DNA of 64,000 nt from Taibaiella lutea. Its GTDB lineage: Bacteria; Bacteroidota; Bacteroidia; Chitinophagales; Chitinophagaceae. The stretch lies in assembly GCF_008629695.1 (NCBI RefSeq), contig NZ_VWSH01000001.1:337990-401989 (forward strand), read 5' to 3'. Below the pieces are notes generated by a model. It was not told where the DNA came from and made no database searches. It worked only from the letters and a program-made list of their open reading frames with translations. Every line of letters begins with the position of its first letter. Position 1 is the first letter of the stretch. The position numbers were made by a program, and so were the translations under genes. This document shows positions 52,718 to 60,430 of this stretch, in pieces.

Positions 52718-54778
52718 CTACTCGTTTTGGCTGATGGCTAAGTTGTTTTTGCTTCCGGAAATATTGAGGGAAGCATTGCTGCCTTTTGGCAAATAATCCT
52801 GATAATCTGCAACAGGAACGCTCTTACCGTTTACCATAAGCACATTATTTTTATAGCTTACGGCAAAATTCTTGCTGCGGTCAATCAATCCGTTTTGTTC
52901 CAGCTTATTTAAAAGGCCTGTTGTTTTACCGTTACTGAAAGCCTGCTTCTTTGCGTCTATAGCTGTCCTTCTTGCATCGGCTGCTGTTCTCCTTGCATCA
53001 TCAGCACTCCTTCTTGCATCTGCTGCATTTCTCAGGGCAATAGCTCTTGCATTGGAGGCAATTCTTAACGTGCTGTCTCTTACGACAGAAAGCTGTTGCA
53101 ATTGTGTATTGCGCAATGTTTTCAGATTATTCATAGTCTGTACCCTGATGGTACGTAATGAATCCATAATTACCCTGCTGTTCAAGCCTGCCTTCTTACA
53201 TTCAATCCTGGCCTCGTCCATAGCTTTCCTGACATCCTTCATGATTTTAGCCTTCGTGGCTTTATCCATGCCTTGTGCAGACTGGAAACCTGCGTTGATG
53301 TCATTACCGATATCATCCCAATTAATCTCTTTAATAGCCTGCTGTGCATCAGCTATGGATTTATTAATATCCGCCCAATCTACATTGTCTATTTCTTTCT
53401 GGGCATCGTCTATATCCTTTTGAGCATCATCAAAGCTTTTCTGAATATCATCAAAATCAATTTTGCTAAGCTCGTCACCAGCTTGAGACATGGCATTATT
53501 GATATCATCCCAGTTGATATTTGCCATAGCAACATTTGCGACATTCATTGCATCGCTGACTATATCATTGATATTAGGTGGTGCAGGCGGTTCCTGTGGA
53601 TCAGGTGGCGCCGGAGGCTCTTCATTTGATTGTGTCTCTGCAGTATTTACGTCATTCGAGGTAACAGTAGAAGTTGATGAGGAGGTTTGCTCCATCTGTT
53701 TTGTGTGTTCATCTTTTTTAGGTTCCTGGGCAACTGTTGTGTAATAACAAAACAATATAGCAAAGAACATAAGGAAAGTAAGTGTCGCGAAAATGCTTTG
53801 CGGCGAACGTTTTGATGTGTTTTTCATTTCTACGATTCTTTTAATACGGTTTAATAATGAATGTTTTTTGTTGTTGCCCGCAGCGGCCATTGCAGGTAAC
53901 GGGGATTTCTTACTTAATTCCAATTGAAATAATGCTTCGGCATATTTTACAGGCTGTGCGGTATGCTGCACTGTTATGTCATCACAGCAATGTTCCCTTT
54001 CCTTTCTTATAATACCGGAAAACCACCATACAATCGGGTTAAAGAACAGGAATACTTCCATTACACTCTGCAGAATGTTGAATAAGTAATCCATCCTTTT
54101 TACATGTGCCAGCTCATGTATCAATATTGCCTCTGTCTGTTGCCAGTCCAGCTTATTGATTAATGCCACCGGTAAAATAACAATGGGTTTCAAGTGCCCC
54201 ATCATTAATGGAACATTGACATGTTCAGAGAAATAAAGCGATACATTTTTTTTAATCGCAATCAGCCTTAATAAAGATGAAAACCTTTCCTGAAAAGCAA
54301 TAGAAACGGGCAGTACTTGTTTACGTATAGTTCTCAGGTTACCAAAAGAAATAATCATGCGCAAGCCCAGAAGCAATATGCCTAAAACGTAACAAATACT
54401 TATGGCAGGCAATATTTTTCTGAACGCCGGGGTATGATAAAGATGCTCAAGCCTTTGCCACCAGTGATGCGGAGCATTTATGATTGCATTGAAATCACTA
54501 TTCGCTGTTTTATTATTATTTATAAATGCTACTAATGAAATGCTTTGCTGCTGTATGTGGATAGCAGTGTTCCATTCCACAAGGAAAGTAGTTATAAATA
54601 GAATAAACAAAAGCATGAAACTGCCATACAGCAAGCGATAACGGATATGTGCCTTTTTACAGAAAAACAATATTATCTGCAAAGGGAAGAACAAAAGCAC
54701 ACCTTGCCATAGCGAATGAAAAATGGCATAACCTAAAGCTTCTAAAAAGGGATGATACCATAAACTTACTTCGTTCAT
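52718..54778 (-). CDS. M56 family metalloprotease sensor (BlaR1-like)
   Basis: 686 residues. About four membrane helices in the first 330 residues enclose the zinc protease motif HELAHVKRMDYL near residue 222 and a loop with EREHCCDDITVQ near 263, giving a membrane-embedded gluzincin like BlaR1/MecR1. A further helix lies near 335. The remainder is not a penicillin-binding domain: a Pro/Glu linker (about 360-405), then a repeated [ND]-W-[DA]-D-I pattern (about 419-490) and an Ala/Arg/Asp coiled coil (about 560-610). It is downstream of the BlaI gene and should cleave that repressor upon a signal. The signal is unlikely to be a beta-lactam. Confidence 0.92.
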   Translation of the reverse strand: MNEVSLWYHPFLEALGYAIFHSLWQGVLLFFPLQIILFFCKKAHIRYRLLYGSFMLLFILFITTFLVEWNTAIHIQQQSISLVAFINNNKTANSDFNAIINAPHHWWQRLEHLYHTPAFRKILPAISICYVLGILLLGLRMIISFGNLRTIRKQVLPVSIAFQERFSSLLRLIAIKKNVSLYFSEHVNVPLMMGHLKPIVILPVALINKLDWQQTEAILIHELAHVKRMDYLFNILQSVMEVFLFFNPIVWWFSGIIRKEREHCCDDITVQHTAQPVKYAEALFQLELSKKSPLPAMAAAGNNKKHSLLNRIKRIVEMKNTSKRSPQSIFATLTFLMFFAILFCYYTTVAQEPKKDEHTKQMEQTSSSTSTVTSNDVNTAETQSNEEPPAPPDPQEPPAPPNINDIVSDAMNVANVAMANINWDDINNAMSQAGDELSKIDFDDIQKSFDDAQKDIDDAQKEIDNVDWADINKSIADAQQAIKEINWDDIGNDINAGFQSAQGMDKATKAKIMKDVRKAMDEARIECKKAGLNSRVIMDSLRTIRVQTMNNLKTLRNTQLQQLSVVRDSTLRIASNARAIALRNAADARRSADDARRTAADARRTAIDAKKQAFSNGKTTGLLNKLEQNGLIDRSKNFAVSYKNNVLMVNGKSVPVADYQDYLPKGSNASLNISGSKNNLAISQNE

Positions 54779-54850
54779 AAAACTATCATTTTAAAATTGC
54801 TATAGTAAATAATATAAACCTGAAAACTAATAAGGGACTGACCCTGGCAA

Positions 54851-55237
54851 TTATTTCTTGTTACTTAACTTATCCAGATAGGCTTTTATTTCTTCCAGTT
54901 CTTTTGGCGAAGAAGTATGATTGCCCAATGCCTGCATTACCAATTGTGAAGCCGAACCGCTGAACATGGTATCAATCATTTTTTGAACCACCTGCTCTCT
55001 TGCCTTCTCTCTTTTTATAACGGCACTATAAACATGCATTTTTCCCTGGGCCTCGCGTGTCAGCATTCCTTTTTCAAACATTATCTGCATCAGCTTCAAA
55101 GTTGTTGTATAACCTGATGGCTTTTGCTTTTCAAGTACTTCATGTATGTCCCTTACAGTTGCAGTCCCTTTATCCCAAAGTATATTCAGAATTTCCATTT
55201 CACTATCTGTAGGTTTCAATTTCTCCGGCTTTGTCAT
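54851..55237 (-). CDS. BlaI/MecI-family repressor
   Basis: 128 residues. The winged helix is at the start (LKPTDSEMEILNILWDKGTATVRDIHEVLEKQKPSGYTTTLKLMQIMFEKGMLTRE) and the dimerisation helices follow. This repressor class is inactivated by cleavage by a partner protease; here the partner is the M56 protease 73 bases downstream on the same strand. The operon's promoter has two matching operators (55244-55261 and 55268-55283) that fit autorepression. Confidence 0.94.
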   Translation of the reverse strand: MTKPEKLKPTDSEMEILNILWDKGTATVRDIHEVLEKQKPSGYTTTLKLMQIMFEKGMLTREAQGKMHVYSAVIKREKAREQVVQKMIDTMFSGSASQLVMQALGNHTSSPKELEEIKAYLDKLSNKK

Positions 55238-55243
55238 TTTGTA

Positions 55244-55261
55244 CTACGAATTAATTCGTAG
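55244..55261. promoter_or_regulatory. BlaI operator O1
   Basis: CTACGAATTAATTCGTAG is a perfect 18-base palindrome with core TACGAA-N4-TTCGTA. It lies just downstream of the -7 box, over the predicted start region. Confidence 0.7.
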
Positions 55262-55292
55262 CAAACATACGAACATTTTCGTAATGACAAAA
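55262..55292 (-). promoter_or_regulatory. BlaI/M56 operon promoter
   Basis: On the minus strand TTTTG (55292-55288) and TATGTTTG (55269-55262) are 18 bases apart, an excellent Bacteroidota promoter. Operator O2 lies in its spacer. Confidence 0.75.
55268..55283. promoter_or_regulatory. BlaI operator O2
   Basis: TACGAACATTTTCGTA has the same half-sites (TACGAA and TTCGTA, spacer N4) as O1. The centres are 23 bases apart, about two helical turns. Confidence 0.7.
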
Positions 55293-55347
55293 TTTATTTT
55301 CACTTTTTTTTATTTCCTACCTTTAAATTCTCAAAACCTATCACATC

Positions 55348-56133
55348 ATGAATGCTTTTAGCCAAAGAAGTTCTTTACCATCCAGTATTACAACGGGCCT
55401 TATAGGTTGGATAGGCTTTATGTTCGTAGGGCCTTTGATTTTTGGCTTTACGGCACAACCCGAATGGCAGTTTCTTACAGGACTTGTGTCTGCATTAGTA
55501 CAAGTTCTGGTTTTAAGGCTCGCTTTCTTTGTATTACAGATGCAACGACATATTTTGGTTGGCGCTTTCTGGGGACTGGTAACAGCGATTGGCATGTATT
55601 ACGCTACTGCAAATCTGTTCCCCGAAATGAAAGAACATAATTTCTACTGGTTACTGACATATGCTTATATAGGCGCACCTGTCGGCGGATTTCTATCCTA
55701 TTTCTATATCGACGATAAAAAGATTTTTGATGAAAACGGCGGTAAGCAGCCCGATACTGATTTCGGAAGAGACGCACATTGGATGGAGCCTTTTGCCTTC
55801 GGTGCGGTTGCCTATCTGATAGCGTATTTCCCCTTTACACATCTTGATTTGACAATAAACGTTTTTATAGTCGGAGCAATAAGCGGCGTGGCTGCAGCGG
55901 GGGCAAGTCATTTTTCGCCGGATAAATGGAAGAATTCTTTTCTGTTAATTTCTCTTATCATCATAGTGCTGGGAGGCTTGCAAGGCTTTCTTACAGGTCT
56001 TTTATTAAGAAGTTACAGCAATGAGTTTTATGCAAATCATTTACTTTTGGGTGCATCCGGCGGTATACTGACTTATATTATGACCTTTATCAGAGGAAGG
56101 TATCTGGCAAACAAAGAAGCGGCACAATCATGA
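55348..56133 (+). CDS. Polytopic membrane protein (unknown)
   Basis: 261 residues with about seven hydrophobic helices and loops such as DDKKIFDENGGKQPDTDFGRDAHWMEPF. It is divergent from BlaI, with the operator region between, so it may be regulated by the repressor as well. Its stop overlaps the next gene's start (ATGA at 56130), giving translational coupling. No family is recognised. A weak -7 box TACCTTTA lies at 55318-55325. Confidence 0.8.
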   Translation: MNAFSQRSSLPSSITTGLIGWIGFMFVGPLIFGFTAQPEWQFLTGLVSALVQVLVLRLAFFVLQMQRHILVGAFWGLVTAIGMYYATANLFPEMKEHNFYWLLTYAYIGAPVGGFLSYFYIDDKKIFDENGGKQPDTDFGRDAHWMEPFAFGAVAYLIAYFPFTHLDLTINVFIVGAISGVAAAGASHFSPDKWKNSFLLISLIIIVLGGLQGFLTGLLLRSYSNEFYANHLLLGASGGILTYIMTFIRGRYLANKEAAQS

Positions 56134-56576
56134 TTTTACAATTAATCTGTCACATCCTTCATATAGCAGCAACATGCACTTCTTTCGGAGGCCTGTTTTA
56201 TTCAAGGATGGTATTGATTCCAAACCTTAAATATATACCCGAACCGACACGGGAAGTATATCTTAATAAAACTATCAAACGTTTCGGATACATCAAATGG
56301 ACAGGTGTTATTATTGTTGTTGTCACAGGTATTATTCAATGGTTTGACATTTATCCGGATGTTATTGATAAAACAGATTATATCCTGGCATTTGCACTTA
56401 AAATGATTGGAGCAGCAGGCTTATTTTCCATTACTTTTTTGCTGGCATTACCTAATGAAAAATTAACAGGCATGCAACGTAACCGGAAATTCTGGTCGGG
56501 TTTAAACCTTTTTTGTGCATTAATAATATTAATCGGTGCTGCCTTAATGAGAGCTGTCAGAAGCGGCACTATTTAA
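56130..56576 (+). CDS. Membrane protein, CopD/DUF2269-like
   Basis: 148 residues with four helices. The sequence HILHIAATCTSFGGLFYSRMVLIPNL at the start, with a His in the first helix and a Gly-rich break, and KRFGYIKWTGVIIVVVTGIIQWF in the second half, resemble CopD/YtfE-type four-helix membrane proteins that can hold haem or copper. It is translationally coupled to the preceding gene (ATGA overlap) and is followed eight bases on by another membrane gene, so three genes form an operon. The family call is tentative. Confidence 0.7.
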   Translation: MILQLICHILHIAATCTSFGGLFYSRMVLIPNLKYIPEPTREVYLNKTIKRFGYIKWTGVIIVVVTGIIQWFDIYPDVIDKTDYILAFALKMIGAAGLFSITFLLALPNEKLTGMQRNRKFWSGLNLFCALIILIGAALMRAVRSGTI

Positions 56577-56584
56577 ATTCCAAC

Positions 56585-56872
56585 ATGAATATCACCGATC
56601 TCTTAATTGGACTTACATTGATGAACGCCATGCCCCATTTCATTCTGGGCACATGGAAAGGAAAAATGCTCAGCGGGTTCGGAACAGGTAATAAGCAAAA
56701 TATGTTATGGGGACTGAGCAATTTTGTCGTTTCGATAAGCTTGTTCATTTACAAATACGGCATTAAAGGCTTTATTGAAAACCAGATATACCTTGGTGCA
56801 TTGATCATATTGGTAACCTTCTTTTTCACCTCAGGTTTCTGGGTGAAATATTACAATAAGAAAGACAGTTAA
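56585..56872 (+). CDS. Small membrane protein (third gene of the operon)
   Basis: 95 residues from the ATG at 56585 (MNITDLLIG); an upstream start would overlap the neighbour. Three helices (about 3-20, 40-60, 68-88) with short loops and a basic tail (YYNKKDS). It starts eight bases after the previous stop. No family is recognised, though the pattern HFILGTWKGKMLSGFGTGNKQN is distinctive. Confidence 0.7.
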   Translation: MNITDLLIGLTLMNAMPHFILGTWKGKMLSGFGTGNKQNMLWGLSNFVVSISLFIYKYGIKGFIENQIYLGALIILVTFFFTSGFWVKYYNKKDS

Positions 56873-56876
56873 AGCA

Positions 56877-58904
56877 TTATTTTAAAATACCCTGAACCTT
56901 TATAATATCGGGATCATTAGGGTCTAACTGATAAGCCTTTATCCATGCTTGCTTAGCCTTTACAAAATCCTGGGTTTTAAATAAATACCCGCCCAAATCA
57001 TACCAATATTTTGCCACATCGGGATTTAAGGCTATGGCTTTATTAAACAATACAATACCCTCCTGCCAACTTTGAGTTGCCCCCAGGCTATGCCCTTTTT
57101 GATATAATGCGTCGGCAAGCAGGTTGTAACAAGCCTTTTTATTTGGATGATCCGGATAAATTGCAAATGCTTTATCGAGGCAATATAAAGAACTGTCAAA
57201 TTGTTGCAACCTTGCATAAGCCAGGCCAAGATTTATATAGGCGCTCCCCAGTTTCGGGTGCAGGTGAACAGCTTTCTGACCGTAATAAACAGCATTTTCA
57301 AGAAATTCATGTTGTGCTGCCGCTTCGCTGACCAATTCAGAATGCTCCACGCTGCTTTTGGCTGCATTGTTATTCAGCAAGGCACTTTCGGGCATTATCT
57401 TCACATCTGTCATTGCTAAGGTATCATCATTTTCCCAGGCCCTGTTTCTTGAAATTGTTTTTGCGGAATACAAAAACAAAACAGGCAAAACAATAATGAA
57501 TATTACTACTCCATTAGATTTAAGTTTTCCGGAAAGCCAGACAATCAACGCACCTAAAACCATACAATATCCCAATGACGCATGAAAGGCCAGCCTTTCG
57601 CCCATAGTAGCGCCGAGATTGAAAATTAAATTGCTCACAAGGAAAAGTGTCAATACATAAATAGCAATTGCAAATGCAAGCCAATGTTTCTTTATCGAAG
57701 CGATAACGCCACTTACTAATATTCCTGAAAAAATGAAAATGCTTATCCATAAACTTATATCGCCAAAACTCTTATAAGGAATACTGTTATAGCCATAATC
57801 CGAACAAAGCTGATAAGGGAAAATACAGAGCCATAAATATTTCCACAACACAAAAAGCTTTGTGGCAAGAGCCTGTGAAGGTGTTGCCAATAAATAAGGA
57901 TTATTCAGCAATTCTACATCCTGAACATTGGAAAGACCTGTCGCAACACCTGAACGCAGGAAATAATAGATACCGAATAAGGCAATCATACCAGCGAACA
58001 ACCCTGTGAAGTTTTTTAATTTGAATGATGTGCGGGAAAATAAATAGAGTGATAATGGCAGCAGCACAAACAGCAGTGCGCCATATTCCTTCGAAAGCAA
58101 AGCACAGAAAAAACTAAACAGGCACAACACGATGAATTTCCATTTTCTGTTTGTTTCATACCGATGTGCGAAATACAGGGTCAGAATAATAAACAGGAAT
58201 GAAAAAATTTCATCGCGGCTCTTTACATTGGCTACTACTTCCGTATGCAAAGGATGGGCCACAAAAAGGAGACAAACTATTAATGCCAACAACTTCTTTT
58301 CCCTGAACACAACCGTACTCAGGAATAAAAACAAAACGCAACATGTAAGGCTATAAAACAGAATATTATCGAAATGCCTTAGTGTAAAGCCTTTGGACAG
58401 GCAATCTTTATAATTATAAGCGCCGTCGCCATTCAAATCTTCTGAAGGATCGGGTTGGCCATTCTCATTGGTATCCCAGCAATTCTTTTCAAAATTGGCA
58501 TTGGGACGCGTACCGATAAATTCCTGCTCCAATGCGAAACTGAAAACAGATAAAGGCCGGTAACGGCCACCTGAAAGCTGGGCAGAAGCATTGTTCTGGC
58601 TATAATAACTTTCAAATAAATCGTTCCTGAATATATCAGAAGTACCTGCAAGCCCTTTTAAAACAGGCTCATTTTTGCAAATGATTATTTCATCATCTAA
58701 TGCATATTGATAATGCAAGGTATTTCCGTAAAGAATAAAACTTAAAGCGATCAGCAATACATAAGGTAAATAGCCCGATGTCAGCTTCGTTATCCATGTC
58801 ACGGGTCTATTGTTATCATCAGTGACTATTGCAACAGTACTATTTTGAGCCCGGATATCTTTTACAGGCTTTTGTTTCTTGGCGGTCATAATGGCTTTGG
58901 TCAT
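56877..58904 (-). CDS. TMTC-like O-glycosyltransferase with C-terminal TPRs
   Basis: 676 residues from the ATG at 58904. About ten transmembrane helices (about 45-500) of the GT-C/PMT-like type carry an acidic pair in the first loop (QYALDDEIIICKN near residue 70), the catalytic Asp site of dolichol- or polyprenol-dependent O-mannosyltransferases and TMTC proteins. At the end, about four TPR repeats (YINLGLAYARLQQFDSSLYCLDKAF; YWYDLGGYLFKTQDFVKAKQ) span 530-675. It may O-glycosylate exported proteins. It is a solo gene adjacent to the three-gene membrane operon, convergent with it by four bases. Confidence 0.85.
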   Translation of the reverse strand: MTKAIMTAKKQKPVKDIRAQNSTVAIVTDDNNRPVTWITKLTSGYLPYVLLIALSFILYGNTLHYQYALDDEIIICKNEPVLKGLAGTSDIFRNDLFESYYSQNNASAQLSGGRYRPLSVFSFALEQEFIGTRPNANFEKNCWDTNENGQPDPSEDLNGDGAYNYKDCLSKGFTLRHFDNILFYSLTCCVLFLFLSTVVFREKKLLALIVCLLFVAHPLHTEVVANVKSRDEIFSFLFIILTLYFAHRYETNRKWKFIVLCLFSFFCALLSKEYGALLFVLLPLSLYLFSRTSFKLKNFTGLFAGMIALFGIYYFLRSGVATGLSNVQDVELLNNPYLLATPSQALATKLFVLWKYLWLCIFPYQLCSDYGYNSIPYKSFGDISLWISIFIFSGILVSGVIASIKKHWLAFAIAIYVLTLFLVSNLIFNLGATMGERLAFHASLGYCMVLGALIVWLSGKLKSNGVVIFIIVLPVLFLYSAKTISRNRAWENDDTLAMTDVKIMPESALLNNNAAKSSVEHSELVSEAAAQHEFLENAVYYGQKAVHLHPKLGSAYINLGLAYARLQQFDSSLYCLDKAFAIYPDHPNKKACYNLLADALYQKGHSLGATQSWQEGIVLFNKAIALNPDVAKYWYDLGGYLFKTQDFVKAKQAWIKAYQLDPNDPDIIKVQGILK

Positions 58905-59075
58905 TCTTGATTGGGGGATAAATATACATGGAATTCCGGTTTTCAGATAATGATTCCGGAGCGATATTGTTATTTTTAAATACTGCAATATTCCATAGCG
59001 GAATCTGGATAAATTCTCCCCGAAAATTTCCTTCCTTATGGTATCTTTACCCGCACAATAAAAGATAATATTTTC

Positions 59076-60209
59076 ATGGACGATTTATATTCGTTTTTTG
59101 CTACCAAACATTTTGCAGAACTTCCTTTGAATGATGCCGAACACGATTTACAAATAGGTAAAAGGATTCAGGCCGTTACAGATTACAACAACGACTGGAG
59201 CGAGGCCGAAATCGTTATTATAGGTTGCGGTGAACAAAGAGGGAAGGATATGCAGGCACCTTACAGCAATGCTGCAGATGCAGTCAGGGCTGAATTATAC
59301 AAGATGTATGACTGGCACACTTCTATCAAAATTGCCGATATGGGCAACATACTGGAAGGTGCTACACCCGGAGATACACGCGCAGCATTACGTACGGTAT
59401 TGCAGGAAGTAGAAGCTACGGGAAAAATTGCAATTGTTATCGGCGGTTCGCATGATTTGACATTACAACAATATGAAGCTTATAAAAAAGCGGAAAAAAC
59501 CATCAATGCGGCAGTCATTGATATGAAAATAGATCTGGAAGAAACCGAAGGCATAAGTGATACAGGTTTCCTGATGGATATGCTTACCGAACAACCAAAT
59601 TTCATACGTCATTTCAGCCATCTCGGGTTTCAAAGTTATTATGTAAACCCTGCCATGCTTGAAACGCTTGACAAGCTTCGCTTTGATTGCTTCAGGCTTG
59701 GAAGGGTGCGCGATAATATGGAAGAAATGGAGCCGGTTTTACGCAACTGCGATTTGCTTAGTATAGATATGAATGCGGTGAGGCATTGTGATGCACCTTT
59801 TGTCAAAGACGGTTCTCCCAATGGTTTCTTTGGCGATGAAATCTGTCAGCTTACCAGATATGCCGGAATGAGCAGTCAGTTATCTTCATTCGGGATTTAT
59901 GGTTATGAACCTGCTCTGGATCTGAATCGTCAGGGTGCAAAGCTGGTTGCACAAATGCTTTGGTATTTTGTGGATGGATATCTGATCAGGAAAAATGAAG
60001 CAGCGCTTTCCAGTTTAGATGAATTTATCGAATACAATGTTGCATTGACAGGCAATGATACACAGTTTTTAAAAAGCAAGAAAACAAATCGCTGGTGGAT
60101 GCAATTACCGGACGGAAGTTATACCCCTTGCAGCTATAATGACTACCTGACCGCCGGTAATAATGAAATTCCGGAACGCTGGTTCAGAGAGCAGGAAAGG
60201 ATAGTTTAA
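59076..60209 (+). CDS. Arginase/formimidoylglutamase-fold protein with incomplete metal site
   Basis: 377 residues. The fold of the arginase superfamily is present. The three metal motifs are altered: GGSHDLTL near residue 122 in place of GGDHS, DMKIDL near 148 in place of DAHxD (Lys replaces His), and SIDMNAVRHCDAP near 228 in place of SxDxDxxDP (Asn replaces Asp). The Bacteroidota formimidoylglutamase group shows similar loss. The rest (FFGDEICQLTRYAGMSSQLSSFGIYGYEP) is intact. It may use a single metal or none. It could still act in His degradation, but no hut genes are adjacent. Cytosolic, with a terminator at 60222. Confidence 0.83.
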   Translation: MDDLYSFFATKHFAELPLNDAEHDLQIGKRIQAVTDYNNDWSEAEIVIIGCGEQRGKDMQAPYSNAADAVRAELYKMYDWHTSIKIADMGNILEGATPGDTRAALRTVLQEVEATGKIAIVIGGSHDLTLQQYEAYKKAEKTINAAVIDMKIDLEETEGISDTGFLMDMLTEQPNFIRHFSHLGFQSYYVNPAMLETLDKLRFDCFRLGRVRDNMEEMEPVLRNCDLLSIDMNAVRHCDAPFVKDGSPNGFFGDEICQLTRYAGMSSQLSSFGIYGYEPALDLNRQGAKLVAQMLWYFVDGYLIRKNEAALSSLDEFIEYNVALTGNDTQFLKSKKTNRWWMQLPDGSYTPCSYNDYLTAGNNEIPERWFREQERIV

Positions 60210-60221
60210 ATAAGTTGCCTT

Positions 60222-60263
60222 AAAATGAAAGCCGATAATAATTTATCGGCTTTCATTTTTTAA
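60222..60263 (+). terminator. Terminator of the arginase-fold gene
   Basis: AAAATGAAAGCCGATAA and TTATCGGCTTTCATTTTTT form a long stem with a T6 tail. Confidence 0.88.
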
Positions 60264-60338
60264 TTACAGCATTAAAACGAGGCAATTATTAATTATAAAA
60301 TAAAATATAAAAGATCACATTCTCCGGTTTGTCGTTTT

Positions 60339-60354
60339 TGGCATGGTTTTTGCA
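60339..60354 (+). promoter_or_regulatory. Sigma-54 promoter (-24/-12)
   Basis: TGGCATG-N4-TTGCA matches the sigma-54 consensus TGGCACG-N4-TTGCW with one substitution, and GG (60340-60341) and GC (60352-60353) are exactly 10 bases apart. Transcription would begin near 60365 on the plus strand, only into the short element that follows. It is the only such site I noticed in the window. Confidence 0.6.
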
Positions 60355-60364
60355 CTAAACCATA

Positions 60365-60430
60365 CATCTTTTCATAGTGTGCGGTTATGGTTCACGCGTC
60401 CTTCATTTTATGGAGGGCGCTTTCTATTTT
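60365..60430 (+). ncRNA. Candidate sigma-54-dependent small RNA
   Basis: After the sigma-54 site comes a region of about 65 nt with TTTTCATAGTG and GGTTATGG, then the terminator hairpin GCGTCCTTCAT-TTT-ATGGAGGGCGC (60396-60420). The hairpin is fully paired only on the plus strand because it uses two U-G pairs, and it ends with TTTCTATTTT. The order and sequence resemble the minus-strand RNA at 8.3 kb. Its 3' end overlaps the last codons of the C45 hydrolase gene on the opposite strand. No credible protein is encoded. The function is not known. Confidence 0.55.
60396..60430 (+). terminator. G-U wobble terminator of the 60.4 kb RNA
   Basis: Arms 60396-60406 and 60410-60420 pair over 11 bp with a TTT loop; two U-G pairs make the stem plus-strand-specific. 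TTTCTATTTT follows. Confidence 0.65.
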
